Shown: positions 1 to 6,645 of the stretch, one piece after another
How the letters are laid out: the number at the start of each line of letters is the position of its first letter
Numbering within the stretch: the first letter of the stretch is position 1
Made by a program: the position numbers and the translations under genes
Notes under the pieces: model-generated
The model's input: only the letters and a program-made list of their open reading frames with translations
Database searches by the model: none
What the model was told of the DNA's origin: nothing
DNA from: RGIG5327 sp045612485
Lineage (GTDB): Bacteria; Verrucomicrobiota; Lentisphaeria; Victivallales; UBA1829
Reading direction: 5' to 3'
Length of the DNA stretch: 15,610 nt
NCBI GenBank assembly: GCA_045612485.1
Contig: JAZKZE010000181.1
Span: 1 to 15,610 of the forward strand

Positions 1-243
1 GTGATCCTTGATAATATCGGCAATTTCTATTCCGTACAGAGATACTCTATGGAAGTGGATGCGGATCAGGTGGGAACATTCCAGCTTGCCGCAGGAGCCT
101 CTGCCTTCAATGACAGAATTACTCTCTATGTGGAAGATGGAGTGGATTGCGGTTCACTTGCGGTTGGAGAATCCCTGGATTACAACGGTAAGAAGTACAC
201 TCTTTCCAACGATGCCGGAATATTGGCATTGAAGATCTCTTAA
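1..243 (+). CDS. C-terminal end of a larger, probably surface-exposed protein (5' end outside window)
   Basis: The frame is open from base 1 to a TAA at 241-243, giving 80 residues. The first codon is GTG, but no ribosome binding site can be seen because the window starts there, so I read this as the 3' end of a longer gene. The residues are acidic and rich in Gly, Ser, Asp and small hydrophobics, with alternating beta-strand character. They end in a motif of the form sLavGesLdYnGkkYtLsndaGiLaLkIs. That pattern resembles the closing unit of long beta-helical or autotransporter-like repeat proteins, which is an inference from composition and not a family match. There is no membrane segment or catalytic motif. 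A strong terminator follows 25 bases after the stop, consistent with a gene end. Function is unknown. Confidence 0.6.
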   Translation: MILDNIGNFYSVQRYSMEVDADQVGTFQLAAGASAFNDRITLYVEDGVDCGSLAVGESLDYNGKKYTLSNDAGILALKIS

Positions 244-267
244 AAAGAGAATTTCAACGTATAAAAC

Positions 268-316
268 AACGGACCTGCCGTCAAGTAGAAGTTCAGACGG
301 CAGGTCCGTTTTCTTT
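268..316 (+). terminator. Rho-independent terminator after the first gene
   Basis: A perfect 15-bp inverted repeat (268-282 with 296-310, outer arm AACGGACCTGCCGTC) encloses a 13-nt loop and runs into a T-rich stretch (TTTTCTTT, 309-316). It lies 25 bases after the stop of the upstream gene. The upstream flank is A-rich, so it may also work weakly from the other strand. Confidence 0.88.
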
Positions 317-320
317 CCAT

Positions 321-365
321 ATAAAAAGAACTTGCCGCCGGAATCATCCGCTTTGACGGCAAGTT
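321..365 (-). terminator. Rho-independent terminator for the FAD oxidoreductase gene
   Basis: The arms AACTTGCCG (329-337) and CGGCAAGTT (357-365) form a 9-bp stem. On the minus strand the stem is followed by a T-rich run (complement of 321-328), so it serves the convergent minus-strand gene ending at 394. T residues at 364-369 allow weak activity on the plus strand too, so the two neighbouring hairpins insulate converging genes. Confidence 0.8.
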
Positions 366-393
366 TTTTATTCAGTATATCGCGGAATATGTC

Positions 394-1704
394 TTAAAGG
401 AAAGCTCCTTCTTTTTTCAATGCTGCCCGTACTTCTTTTCCGTCAAGTGCCGCCGGGGAAACATTTTTCTTTACACACATGGCCGCCGCCATACCCGCCG
501 CCTGACCCAGAGAACATACAGAGGGCATGATCCTTGCACTGCTGTGCAGCGCATGGTCAAGGGAAATAGCTCGGCATCCCATAAGAAGATTTTCCGATTT
601 CTGCGGAACAAGTGTGCCGTAACGGATCTCGTACCACTCATGCTTTTCCAGATAATTCATCACTGTACCGCCGCCGGAGGGATTGTGAATATCAATGGGA
701 TAATTCACTCTGGCAATGGCATCCTCATATTTCGCCCGGTTGAAAAAGTCTTCACTTGTCTGATAAACCAATCCCCGGATGCGTCTTGTTTCCCGGATTC
801 CCACATGATGAGCAAGAGACTGCAAGCGGGCATTTTCAAATCCGGGTACATTTTCCCGCAGGAACTTAATGAATTTGCGTACCTCTTTCCTTCCTTCGAT
901 CTCCGCTTCGGAAAGCTCCAGGCCGTTGGTCCCGTTCTTTTTGATGACCCTTGTGGTATTGAAATGGATGCTGTCATTATGCAATGTGCCGAAAGCAAGG
1001 ATATTATGCCGCAGACAATCAATTTTGCCCTCTTCCTTGCCTTTTTGATAGATCTCTCCAATGGTTTTCCAATCCGGTTTTCTGGAAGAGTCGATGTGAT
1101 CCAGTTTGAAACAGGTGGTCATGGGCTGACAGAACCCTTCCTCATTCCCCATTTCCACATCGCATCCGGCAAGGGCGGCAAGGTCGCCGTCACCTGTGGC
1201 ATCAATAAAGATCTTCGCTCTTATGGCACAAAGTCCTGATTTGGAATGAAAAATTGCTTCCGTAATTTTGCCGTTTTCTTTCCTGATGTCAAAAAGAGTA
1301 TGGTGATATAATATCTTTGCTCCCGCTTCCAGAAGCAGATCTTCCATGGCAAGCATGGCAATATCCTTGCTTAAATAGGGTGCTCTGTCTTCCGGGTTGA
1401 AGGGGTGAGCCTCTTTTTCCGCATCGGAAAAATAATCCCACATTCTTTTTCTCCATGCTGTAAAAACCGGTCTGTCCATGCTCTCTTTCAAAGCATGATT
1501 GGGCATAAAGGGGGTGACTTCCCCGTAACTTGCCATACCGCCCAAAGCTCCGTACCGTTCCGCTACAAGAACCTTTACTCCCTGTTTTGCCGCCATGACA
1601 CCTGCTCCAAAACCTCCGGGACCGCCGCCAATGACAAGGACATCCGTTTCTGCAACAAGGGGAATATCATTCTGAAAAGAATAAGAAATTTTTTCTTCCA
1701 CCAT
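394..1704 (-). CDS. FAD-dependent oxidoreductase (FAD_oxidored family)
   Basis: This 436-residue protein has an N-terminal Rossmann dinucleotide fold. The motif VIGGGPGGFGAG lies at about residues 24-35, followed by an acidic-ended second strand (LVAER) and GALGG near 52-56, where FAD is expected to bind. A mid-protein IDATGDGDLAALAG motif is typical of the FAD_oxidored group, and a C-terminal SLGQAAGMAAAM segment probably contacts FAD again. There is no signal peptide or membrane segment, so it should be cytoplasmic. The substrate cannot be named: relatives are often annotated only as FAD-dependent oxidoreductases, sometimes near sugar catabolism genes, but no such genes flank it here. The ATG at 1704 is preceded on its strand by GGAG at normal spacing. 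It is monocistronic, with its own promoter and terminator, and diverges from feoAB. Length fits an intact member of the family. Confidence 0.88.
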   Translation of the reverse strand: MVEEKISYSFQNDIPLVAETDVLVIGGGPGGFGAGVMAAKQGVKVLVAERYGALGGMASYGEVTPFMPNHALKESMDRPVFTAWRKRMWDYFSDAEKEAHPFNPEDRAPYLSKDIAMLAMEDLLLEAGAKILYHHTLFDIRKENGKITEAIFHSKSGLCAIRAKIFIDATGDGDLAALAGCDVEMGNEEGFCQPMTTCFKLDHIDSSRKPDWKTIGEIYQKGKEEGKIDCLRHNILAFGTLHNDSIHFNTTRVIKKNGTNGLELSEAEIEGRKEVRKFIKFLRENVPGFENARLQSLAHHVGIRETRRIRGLVYQTSEDFFNRAKYEDAIARVNYPIDIHNPSGGGTVMNYLEKHEWYEIRYGTLVPQKSENLLMGCRAISLDHALHSSARIMPSVCSLGQAAGMAAAMCVKKNVSPAALDGKEVRAALKKEGAFL

Positions 1705-1757
1705 GAGAATACTCCTTCAACAATATTAACTATACTTGAAATACTTGATTTGACCTC

Positions 1758-1790
1758 ATAATATAATAGCATAAAAATATTTTTTTTCAA
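1758..1790 (-). promoter_or_regulatory. Sigma70-like promoter for the FAD oxidoreductase gene
   Basis: On the minus strand TTGAAA (1790-1785) is followed after 16 nt by TATTAT (1768-1763), preceded by TGC, which makes an extended -10 element. A second overlapping TATTAT lies at 1763-1758. The start codon is about 55 nt downstream of the -10. Inferred from consensus only. Confidence 0.6.
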
Positions 1791-1878
1791 GATAAGGATA
1801 TGGTATCTTTCCTCTTTTCCGGCAGGCGGGAAAGTAAATAAAGTCTTTTCTGTACCTTCCTGCAAAAAAAATAAAAAA

Positions 1879-1896
1879 AATTAGGCATCCCTAATT
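1879..1896. promoter_or_regulatory. DtxR/MntR/SirR-type metalloregulator operator upstream of feoAB
   Basis: AATTAGG-CATC-CCTAATT is a perfect 7-bp inverted repeat with a 4-nt spacer. The core TTAGG-N4-CCTAA has the same geometry as known operators of the DtxR-family regulators MntR, SirR and TroR, which bind DNA when loaded with Fe(II) or Mn(II). Its last two bases are the first two of the -35 box, so a bound repressor would block polymerase. It sits about 140 bp before feoA, whose product serves iron uptake, so iron-dependent repression is the natural reading. No regulator gene is in the window. Confidence 0.72.
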
Positions 1897-1923
1897 GAAA
1901 AATCACTTCCTCCAATGTATATT
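1895..1923 (+). promoter_or_regulatory. Sigma70-like promoter for feoAB
   Basis: TTGAAA (1895-1900), 17 nt, then TATATT (1918-1923). A run of A residues at 1864-1880 upstream resembles an UP element. The -35 overlaps the metalloregulator palindrome. The predicted transcript starts near 1930, giving a leader of about 105 nt before feoA. Confidence 0.7.
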
Positions 1924-1941
1924 AATAGTGTAATGAAAAAT

Positions 1942-1966
1942 AAGGTACTCCGGCTGTGCCTTTTTT
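1942..1966 (+). promoter_or_regulatory. Leader hairpin with T-run, possible attenuator of feoAB
   Basis: AAGGTAC (1942-1948) pairs with GTGCCTT (1956-1962) across a 7-nt loop, with one G-U pair, and the 3' arm runs into six T residues (1961-1966). It lies about 12-36 nt inside the predicted feoAB transcript with no upstream plus-strand gene to terminate, so it would act on the feo leader itself. The stem is short. An anti-terminator partner was not found. Confidence 0.4.
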
Positions 1967-2035
1967 CTGAATGTGAAATTAGTTGTGTCTAATAATGAAA
2001 ATAAGGATAAATATATAAAGGAAAGGACTGACAGG

Positions 2036-2338
2036 ATGCAAATCAATAACATTTTCTGCTGTCCGGACGGGGAAAAAAATACCCGTTTGCAGCGTAAGAT
2101 CCGGACCGGGGAGATGACTCTTGCTGAATTGCCTGTAGGGGCGGCGGCAACCATCGTCAAAATTTTACCGGAATCCAGAGGCAGAAAAAAATTCGCAGAT
2201 GTGGGGATCGTTCCCGGAACAGAACTTGTCCTGGAAGCCCGGGCTCCTTTCGGGGGGCTTCTGCGGGTGAAGATCCTGGAAACCAGTATGGCTCTGCATA
2301 AAAGCGATGCCCGGGATATTGTACTGAGAGAACGTTAA
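2036..2338 (+). CDS. feoA: FeoA, ferrous iron transport accessory protein
   Basis: A 100-residue protein whose last 75 residues match the FeoA SH3-like domain: TLAELPVGAAATIVKI at the front, then FADVGIVPGTELVLEARAPFGGLLRVKI and a closing SMALHKSDARDIVL. FeoA is a small cytoplasmic partner of the FeoB iron transporter and is needed for Fe(II) uptake in other bacteria. I chose the ATG at 2036 because AAAGGAAAGGA lies about 9 nt upstream. The frame is open further up (ATG at 1973), and an internal ATG at 2114 would give a canonical 75-residue FeoA but has GGGGAG directly abutting it. The chosen start adds about 26 residues with a Cys-Cys pair that ordinary FeoA lacks. The feoB start is 19 nt downstream, so the two are co-transcribed. 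Confidence 0.9.
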   Translation: MQINNIFCCPDGEKNTRLQRKIRTGEMTLAELPVGAAATIVKILPESRGRKKFADVGIVPGTELVLEARAPFGGLLRVKILETSMALHKSDARDIVLRER

Positions 2339-2357
2339 AAGAGGATGGAAAGTAAGA

Positions 2358-4682
2358 ATGAAAAAGAAATTCAAGGTAGCTCTTACCGGTAATCCCAACT
2401 GCGGTAAGACCTGTATTTTCAATGCTCTTACCGGTGCCAGACAGCATGTGGGCAATTATCCCGGTGTCACTGTGGAAAGCAAAAGCGGAACTTTTACGCT
2501 CAATGATATGGAAATAGAACTGATCGACCTGCCCGGTGTCTATTCTCTTTCCTCCTCCTCTCCGGAAGAAGAGGTCGCCTTTGAAGAACTGACCACCAAG
2601 GGGATCGACCTGATCATCAACGTAATAGATTCCACCATCCCCCAGCGCAGTCTTTATCTTACCACACAGCTTGCAGAACTGCATATCCCCATGCTTCTTG
2701 CATTCAATATGAGCGATGATGCAAAGAAGAAAGGGTTTGAATTCAATATTTCCAAGCTGGAAAAATACTTCGGTTCCCCTATCGTTCAGACGGTGGGAAG
2801 CAGCTCCCATGGAGTCCGTCCTCTTATGCGGCGTCTGGCAAGGACTCTTACGGAACTGGAGGATCACGGCGTGCCCATGCTCACTTACGGGCAGGATATT
2901 GATGATGCCATCAATGCTGTTGCTGAAAAGATCGATCTTCTCCAGCTGAAAAAATATGAACATATCCCCTCCCGTTTTTTTGCCATAAAACTCTTGGAAC
3001 GTGATAGCTGTGTGATGAATCTGAAAGAATTTACCACCGTAAAAGATGAAGTGGAAAAAGAGATCAAACATCTCTGGAGCAAGCACGCAATCAATGCAGA
3101 TACCTTTATGGCAGACCGCCGTTATGCCATGCTTGCCGGTGCCTGCCGGGATACTATTACTTTTACCCATGAAAAACGCCGGGAGATCTCCGACAAGATC
3201 GATATCGTTCTCACTAACAGATATCTGGGACTTCCTGTTTTTCTTGTCATCATGTATTTTACATTCTGGTTCACCTTCACTCTCGCTGATCCTCTCATGG
3301 GATATATTGAAGCCTTTTTCGGTTTTCTTTCCGGCAGCATAGAAGATCTGTGGGCTCCGGATAAACTGCCGGTTCTGCGTTCTCTTGTTACGGACGGGAT
3401 CATTGGAGGTGTGGGGGGAGTCATCGTATTCCTTCCCAATATCCTTTTCCTTTTCTTTGCCATTGCCATTCTGGAGGATTCCGGTTATATGTCCCGGGCG
3501 GCATTCATCATGGATGGGATCATGCGGAGATTCGGGCTTCAGGGAAGATCCTTTGTCCCCCTGGTGCTGGGATTCGGCTGTACGGTTCCCGCCATTATGG
3601 CAACGCGTACCATTGAATCGGAACGGGACAGAAATGTTACCATTGCCGTATTGCCCTTTATGAGCTGCGGGGCAAGACTTCCCATCTATGCCCTTATTAT
3701 TCCTGCATTTTTCTCTGTAAAATATCAGGCTACTGTTATGTGGATCGTTTATCTTATCGGCGTCCTGGTAGCTCTTATCGGGGCAAGATTGCTGAAATCC
3801 ACCCTTTTCAAAGGGGATGGGGAAGTATATCTTATGGAACTGCCCCCATACAGACTGCCTACTTTGAAAAGTCTGATGCTCCACATGTGGGACAGAGGGA
3901 GGATGTATCTGCAAAAGGCGGCTACCATCATTCTGGCAACAAGTGTTGTTCTTTATATCTGCAATACCTATCCGCAGAAAAAAGAGTTTTCCAGAGATTA
4001 TGACAGGGAGATAGCCAAAATAGAAAAGTCTTCGGAAGTTCCATCTTCTTATATTTCTGCTATTGAAGTACACAGTGTATTCAGTAAAAAGTTTGTAAAA
4101 TCTCTTAAAAAAGAGAACCGTCTTTCTTCTGAAATGCTTGAAGAAATCAATACTCTTATCAAAGAGAAGAAATTTTCCCCCACTCCGGAAGGAAAAAAGA
4201 TCATGGAAATGAGTGCTGCTGCCAATGACGCGATCGGTAAACTGGAAAATGAAAAAATGGCGGAAAAAATGGAATACACTATTTCCGGAAGACTGGGAAA
4301 AGCTTTGGAAAAAATATTCCGTCCCATGGGATTTGACTGGAAAGTAAGTACAGCTACCATCGGGGCTCTGGCTGCAAAAGAGGTATTTGTTTCCCAGCTG
4401 GGCATCCTTTATGCCGAAGGGGAGGCGGATGAAGAGAATATACCTTTACGCAAACATTTGCAGGAAAATTATACCCCGCTTCAGGGATTCTGTATGATGC
4501 TTTTTGCTCTTCTTTCCATCCCCTGTCTTGCCACTCTCGCCATTATGAAAAAGGAAACAAATTCCTGGAAGATGCCCATTTATGCGGCGATCGGATTTTT
4601 CCTTCTGGCATATATCAGTACGACGATCGTATTCCAGCTGGGAACACTTCTCAGGATCGGTACAAAGTTTGTCGGATTCTGA
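2358..4682 (+). CDS. feoB: FeoB, GTP-dependent ferrous iron transporter
   Basis: This 774-residue inner-membrane protein imports Fe(II). The N-terminal G domain shows the P-loop GNPNCGKT (11-18), the switch GNYPGVTVE (32-40), DLPG (57-60) and the guanine-specificity NMSD (117-120). A helical cytosolic domain runs to about 285. Membrane segments begin near 290 and include the paired gate (nucleoside-recognition) regions, with conserved GFGCTVPAIMATRT (Cys408) and SCGARLPIYA (Cys437). A hydrophilic, Lys/Glu-rich stretch of about 105 residues (about 535-640) lies between membrane segments, longer than in the E. coli protein. The last block FDWKVSTATIGALAAKEVFVSQLGILYA is typical of FeoB. It is intact, and its length is close to the usual 700-780. 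The start is preceded by GAGGATGGAAAG. It is the second gene of the feoAB operon under the putative metal-dependent operator. Confidence 0.97.
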   Translation: MKKKFKVALTGNPNCGKTCIFNALTGARQHVGNYPGVTVESKSGTFTLNDMEIELIDLPGVYSLSSSSPEEEVAFEELTTKGIDLIINVIDSTIPQRSLYLTTQLAELHIPMLLAFNMSDDAKKKGFEFNISKLEKYFGSPIVQTVGSSSHGVRPLMRRLARTLTELEDHGVPMLTYGQDIDDAINAVAEKIDLLQLKKYEHIPSRFFAIKLLERDSCVMNLKEFTTVKDEVEKEIKHLWSKHAINADTFMADRRYAMLAGACRDTITFTHEKRREISDKIDIVLTNRYLGLPVFLVIMYFTFWFTFTLADPLMGYIEAFFGFLSGSIEDLWAPDKLPVLRSLVTDGIIGGVGGVIVFLPNILFLFFAIAILEDSGYMSRAAFIMDGIMRRFGLQGRSFVPLVLGFGCTVPAIMATRTIESERDRNVTIAVLPFMSCGARLPIYALIIPAFFSVKYQATVMWIVYLIGVLVALIGARLLKSTLFKGDGEVYLMELPPYRLPTLKSLMLHMWDRGRMYLQKAATIILATSVVLYICNTYPQKKEFSRDYDREIAKIEKSSEVPSSYISAIEVHSVFSKKFVKSLKKENRLSSEMLEEINTLIKEKKFSPTPEGKKIMEMSAAANDAIGKLENEKMAEKMEYTISGRLGKALEKIFRPMGFDWKVSTATIGALAAKEVFVSQLGILYAEGEADEENIPLRKHLQENYTPLQGFCMMLFALLSIPCLATLAIMKKETNSWKMPIYAAIGFFLLAYISTTIVFQLGTLLRIGTKFVGF

Positions 4683-4704
4683 TACGGAAGGTAAATATTC
4701 TTTT

Positions 4705-4738
4705 CTCTCCTGTATATTCATGCAGGGGAGTTTTTTTT
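4705..4738 (+). terminator. Rho-independent terminator of feoAB
   Basis: CTCTCCTG (4705-4712) pairs with CAGGGGAG (4723-4730), with one G-U pair, across a 10-nt loop. Eight T residues follow (4731-4738). It starts 22 nt after the feoB stop. Confidence 0.9.
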
Positions 4739-4754
4739 GTCCCGGAGAGGTTCA

Positions 4755-4797
4755 ATAAATAAAAAATCTCCGGAAGGATTTCCTTTCCGGAGATTTT
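4755..4797 (-). terminator. Rho-independent terminator of the fabD-fabG group
   Basis: AAAATCTCCGGAA (4763-4775) pairs perfectly with TTCCGGAGATTTT (4785-4797) across 9 nt. On the minus strand the stem is followed by T-rich sequence (complement of 4755-4766). It lies 24 nt beyond the fabG stop at 4821. T residues at 4794-4797 suggest it can also back up feoAB termination. Confidence 0.85.
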
Positions 4798-4820
4798 CTG
4801 CTTTCAAACAGGTGTGATTT

Positions 4821-5564
4821 TTACATCACAAAGCCGCCGTCCACATTCATCACCTGACCGGTGATGTAATCGGATTCGCTCTGGCAGAAGAAGAATACGC
4901 CATTGGCAACATCTTCAGGTCTGCCTGCACGTTTCAGGGGGATGAACTGCAAAAATGCATCTCTTGCCGCCTGGGGAAGTGCATCGGTCATGGGGGTGGA
5001 AATGTACCCGGGAGCGATGGCGTTGCAGGTGATATTGCGGGAGGCAAATTCTTTTGCAACAGTCTTGGTGAGTGCGATAACTCCGCCCTTGGAGGCAGAA
5101 TAGTTTGCCTGACCGGCATTACCGATTCTTCCCACAACAGAGGAGATATTCACGATCTTGCCGTATTTAGCACGCATCATCACTTTGGTGGCAGCTTTTG
5201 TAAAGTTGAACACACCCTTCAGGTTGACGGCAATAACAGCATCCCATTCATCTTCCGTCATGCGCATCATAAGATTGTCTTTGGTGATACCGGCATTATT
5301 TACCAGAATATCCAGTCTGCCGTATTTGTCCATAACAGCCTTTACTGCCGCTTCAGCATCTTCCATTTTGGCAACGTTTGCCTGAAGAGCCATGGCTTCA
5401 TACCCTTTTTCACGGAATTCAGCAGCACCCTGTTCTGCAACGTCCAGCATTACGTCCACCATGACGATGATCGCACCTTCAGAAGCAAGTTTTTCGCTGA
5501 TGGCTTTACCGATGCCTCTGGCACCGCCTGTTACGAGAGCAACGCGCCCTTCTACTCTTCCCAT
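4821..5564 (-). CDS. fabG: 3-oxoacyl-[acyl-carrier-protein] reductase FabG
   Basis: A 247-residue classical short-chain dehydrogenase that reduces 3-oxoacyl-ACP to 3-hydroxyacyl-ACP with NADPH in type II fatty-acid elongation, in the cytoplasm. The cofactor motif TGGARGIG is at 12-19, NNAG at 89-92, and the catalytic set Asn114, Ser142, Tyr155 and Lys159 (ANYSASK) is complete. IAPGYISTPMT, GRPEDVANGVFFFCQSESDYITGQVMNVDGG at the C-terminus is characteristic of FabG. Length is exactly that of the family. A near-perfect AAAGGAGG lies 5 nt before the ATG. It is 54 nt after fabD on the same strand and is followed directly by a terminator. No acpP or fabF follows, unlike the common fabD-fabG-acpP order. 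Confidence 0.96.
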   Translation of the reverse strand: MGRVEGRVALVTGGARGIGKAISEKLASEGAIIVMVDVMLDVAEQGAAEFREKGYEAMALQANVAKMEDAEAAVKAVMDKYGRLDILVNNAGITKDNLMMRMTEDEWDAVIAVNLKGVFNFTKAATKVMMRAKYGKIVNISSVVGRIGNAGQANYSASKGGVIALTKTVAKEFASRNITCNAIAPGYISTPMTDALPQAARDAFLQFIPLKRAGRPEDVANGVFFFCQSESDYITGQVMNVDGGFVM

Positions 5565-5618
5565 TTTTTCCTCCTTTGTTTCAGGTTGTATGGTTAAGAA
5601 TTTCTTATTGTGATCTTT

Positions 5619-6548
5619 TCAGAGAGTGATCTTTGCCGGATCATCATAATTTGCCACATTGAAAACAGCCTTTGTGCTGTCGATCTTCTTTACAAGACCG
5701 GTGAGAACACTTCCGGGACCGAATTCAATAAAGGTATCTGCTCCCAGTGCGGAAAGGGCATTGACACATTCCACCCAACGGACGCTTCCTGCAACCTGTT
5801 TGATAAGATTGCTCTTGACATCCGCAGCATTTTCAGTAATTGTACCGGTATAGTTCTGGGCAACAGGATAGATGATCTCATTGGCAGGAGCTTCTTCCAT
5901 AAAGGGGATAAGTTTGTTCCCGGCATCTGCCATAAGCGGGGAGTGATAGGCTCCGGCAACCGTAAGAGGCATGACTTTTCTTACGCCGGCAACCCCTTTG
6001 AGTGTGGCAGAAGCAGCAGCAACACCTTCCACAGAACCGCTGATGACCACCTGGAAGGGACTGTTGTAATTGGCTACCCCGATACCGTTTTCATTGCAGA
6101 TACGGGCAATTTCCCCTTCCGCACCGCTTCCTGTTGTGATGATCGCCGCCATCGTTCCTTTGGTGGTACGGGTGGCTTCATCCATAAGTTCCGCACGTTT
6201 TGCAACAAGACGCAGCGCATCTTCAAATTTGAAAAATCCGGAACAGCAGAGGGCGGAATATTCCCCCAGACTCAAACCGGCTGTTCCCACAGGAACGATT
6301 TTATCTCCAAACTGTTCCCTGAATGCGGCAAGACATGCCATGCTTGTTACAAAGATCGCCACCTGGCAATAGCGGCTTTCCGTTAATTTTTCGGCAGGAC
6401 CTTCAAAGCAGATCTCTGATACTTTCCAGTTCAGAACTTCATCTGCCTTTTCATAAACGCTTCTTCCGGCAGGACTTTTTTCAAAAATGTCCTTTCCCAT
6501 GCCCACACTCTGGGCACCCTGACCGGAAAAGATAAATGCTGCTTTCAT
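5619..6548 (-). CDS. fabD: Malonyl-CoA:acyl-carrier-protein transacylase FabD
   Basis: A 309-residue enzyme that transfers malonyl from CoA to ACP, supplying extender units for fatty-acid synthesis. It shows the N-terminal FSGQGAQSVGMG (7-18), the nucleophile elbow GLSLGEYSAL with Ser93, Arg118 for the malonyl carboxylate, NSPFQVVISG, and the catalytic His202 in AGAYHSPLM. The residue before Ser93 is Leu where E. coli has His, a variant I recall from other lineages, and NSPGQ is NSPFQ. Neither change removes a catalytic residue. Length matches the family (about 310). The start has GGAG at 7-nt spacing, inside a possible hairpin. It sits upstream of fabG and 97 nt downstream of the kinase-like gene, probably in one transcript with fabG. 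Confidence 0.96.
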   Translation of the reverse strand: MKAAFIFSGQGAQSVGMGKDIFEKSPAGRSVYEKADEVLNWKVSEICFEGPAEKLTESRYCQVAIFVTSMACLAAFREQFGDKIVPVGTAGLSLGEYSALCCSGFFKFEDALRLVAKRAELMDEATRTTKGTMAAIITTGSGAEGEIARICNENGIGVANYNSPFQVVISGSVEGVAAASATLKGVAGVRKVMPLTVAGAYHSPLMADAGNKLIPFMEEAPANEIIYPVAQNYTGTITENAADVKSNLIKQVAGSVRWVECVNALSALGADTFIEFGPGSVLTGLVKKIDSTKAVFNVANYDDPAKITL

Positions 6549-6574
6549 TGTTTTCTCCTTTTTTGAGGAAAACA
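6549..6574 (-). promoter_or_regulatory. Hairpin covering the fabD ribosome binding site
   Basis: Read on the minus strand, TGTTTTC (6574-6568) can pair with GAAAACA (6555-6549), and the GGAG Shine-Dalgarno (complement of 6555-6558) lies at the 3' arm edge. The 7 pairs extend through one mismatch by two more. The 3' arm ends directly at the ATG. It could lower or regulate fabD translation. This is a structure prediction by eye only. Confidence 0.35.
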
Positions 6575-6645
6575 GAAATCTTTCTCTGGAAGAAATTTGT
6601 ATTCCTCTTGTGTTGTTATATTGTTTATGGAAAATATGTTCCTGT

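Noticed and set aside
1801..1865. Hairpin TTTCC/GGAAA in the divergent intergenic region
   Set aside because: Only five pairs and no flanking T-run or operator context.
2157..4073. 638-codon open frame on the minus strand opposite feoB
   Set aside because: It lies entirely antisense to a clear FeoB, shows no domain, is rich in Phe, His, Cys and Lys as expected from reading codons backwards, and lacks a ribosome site.
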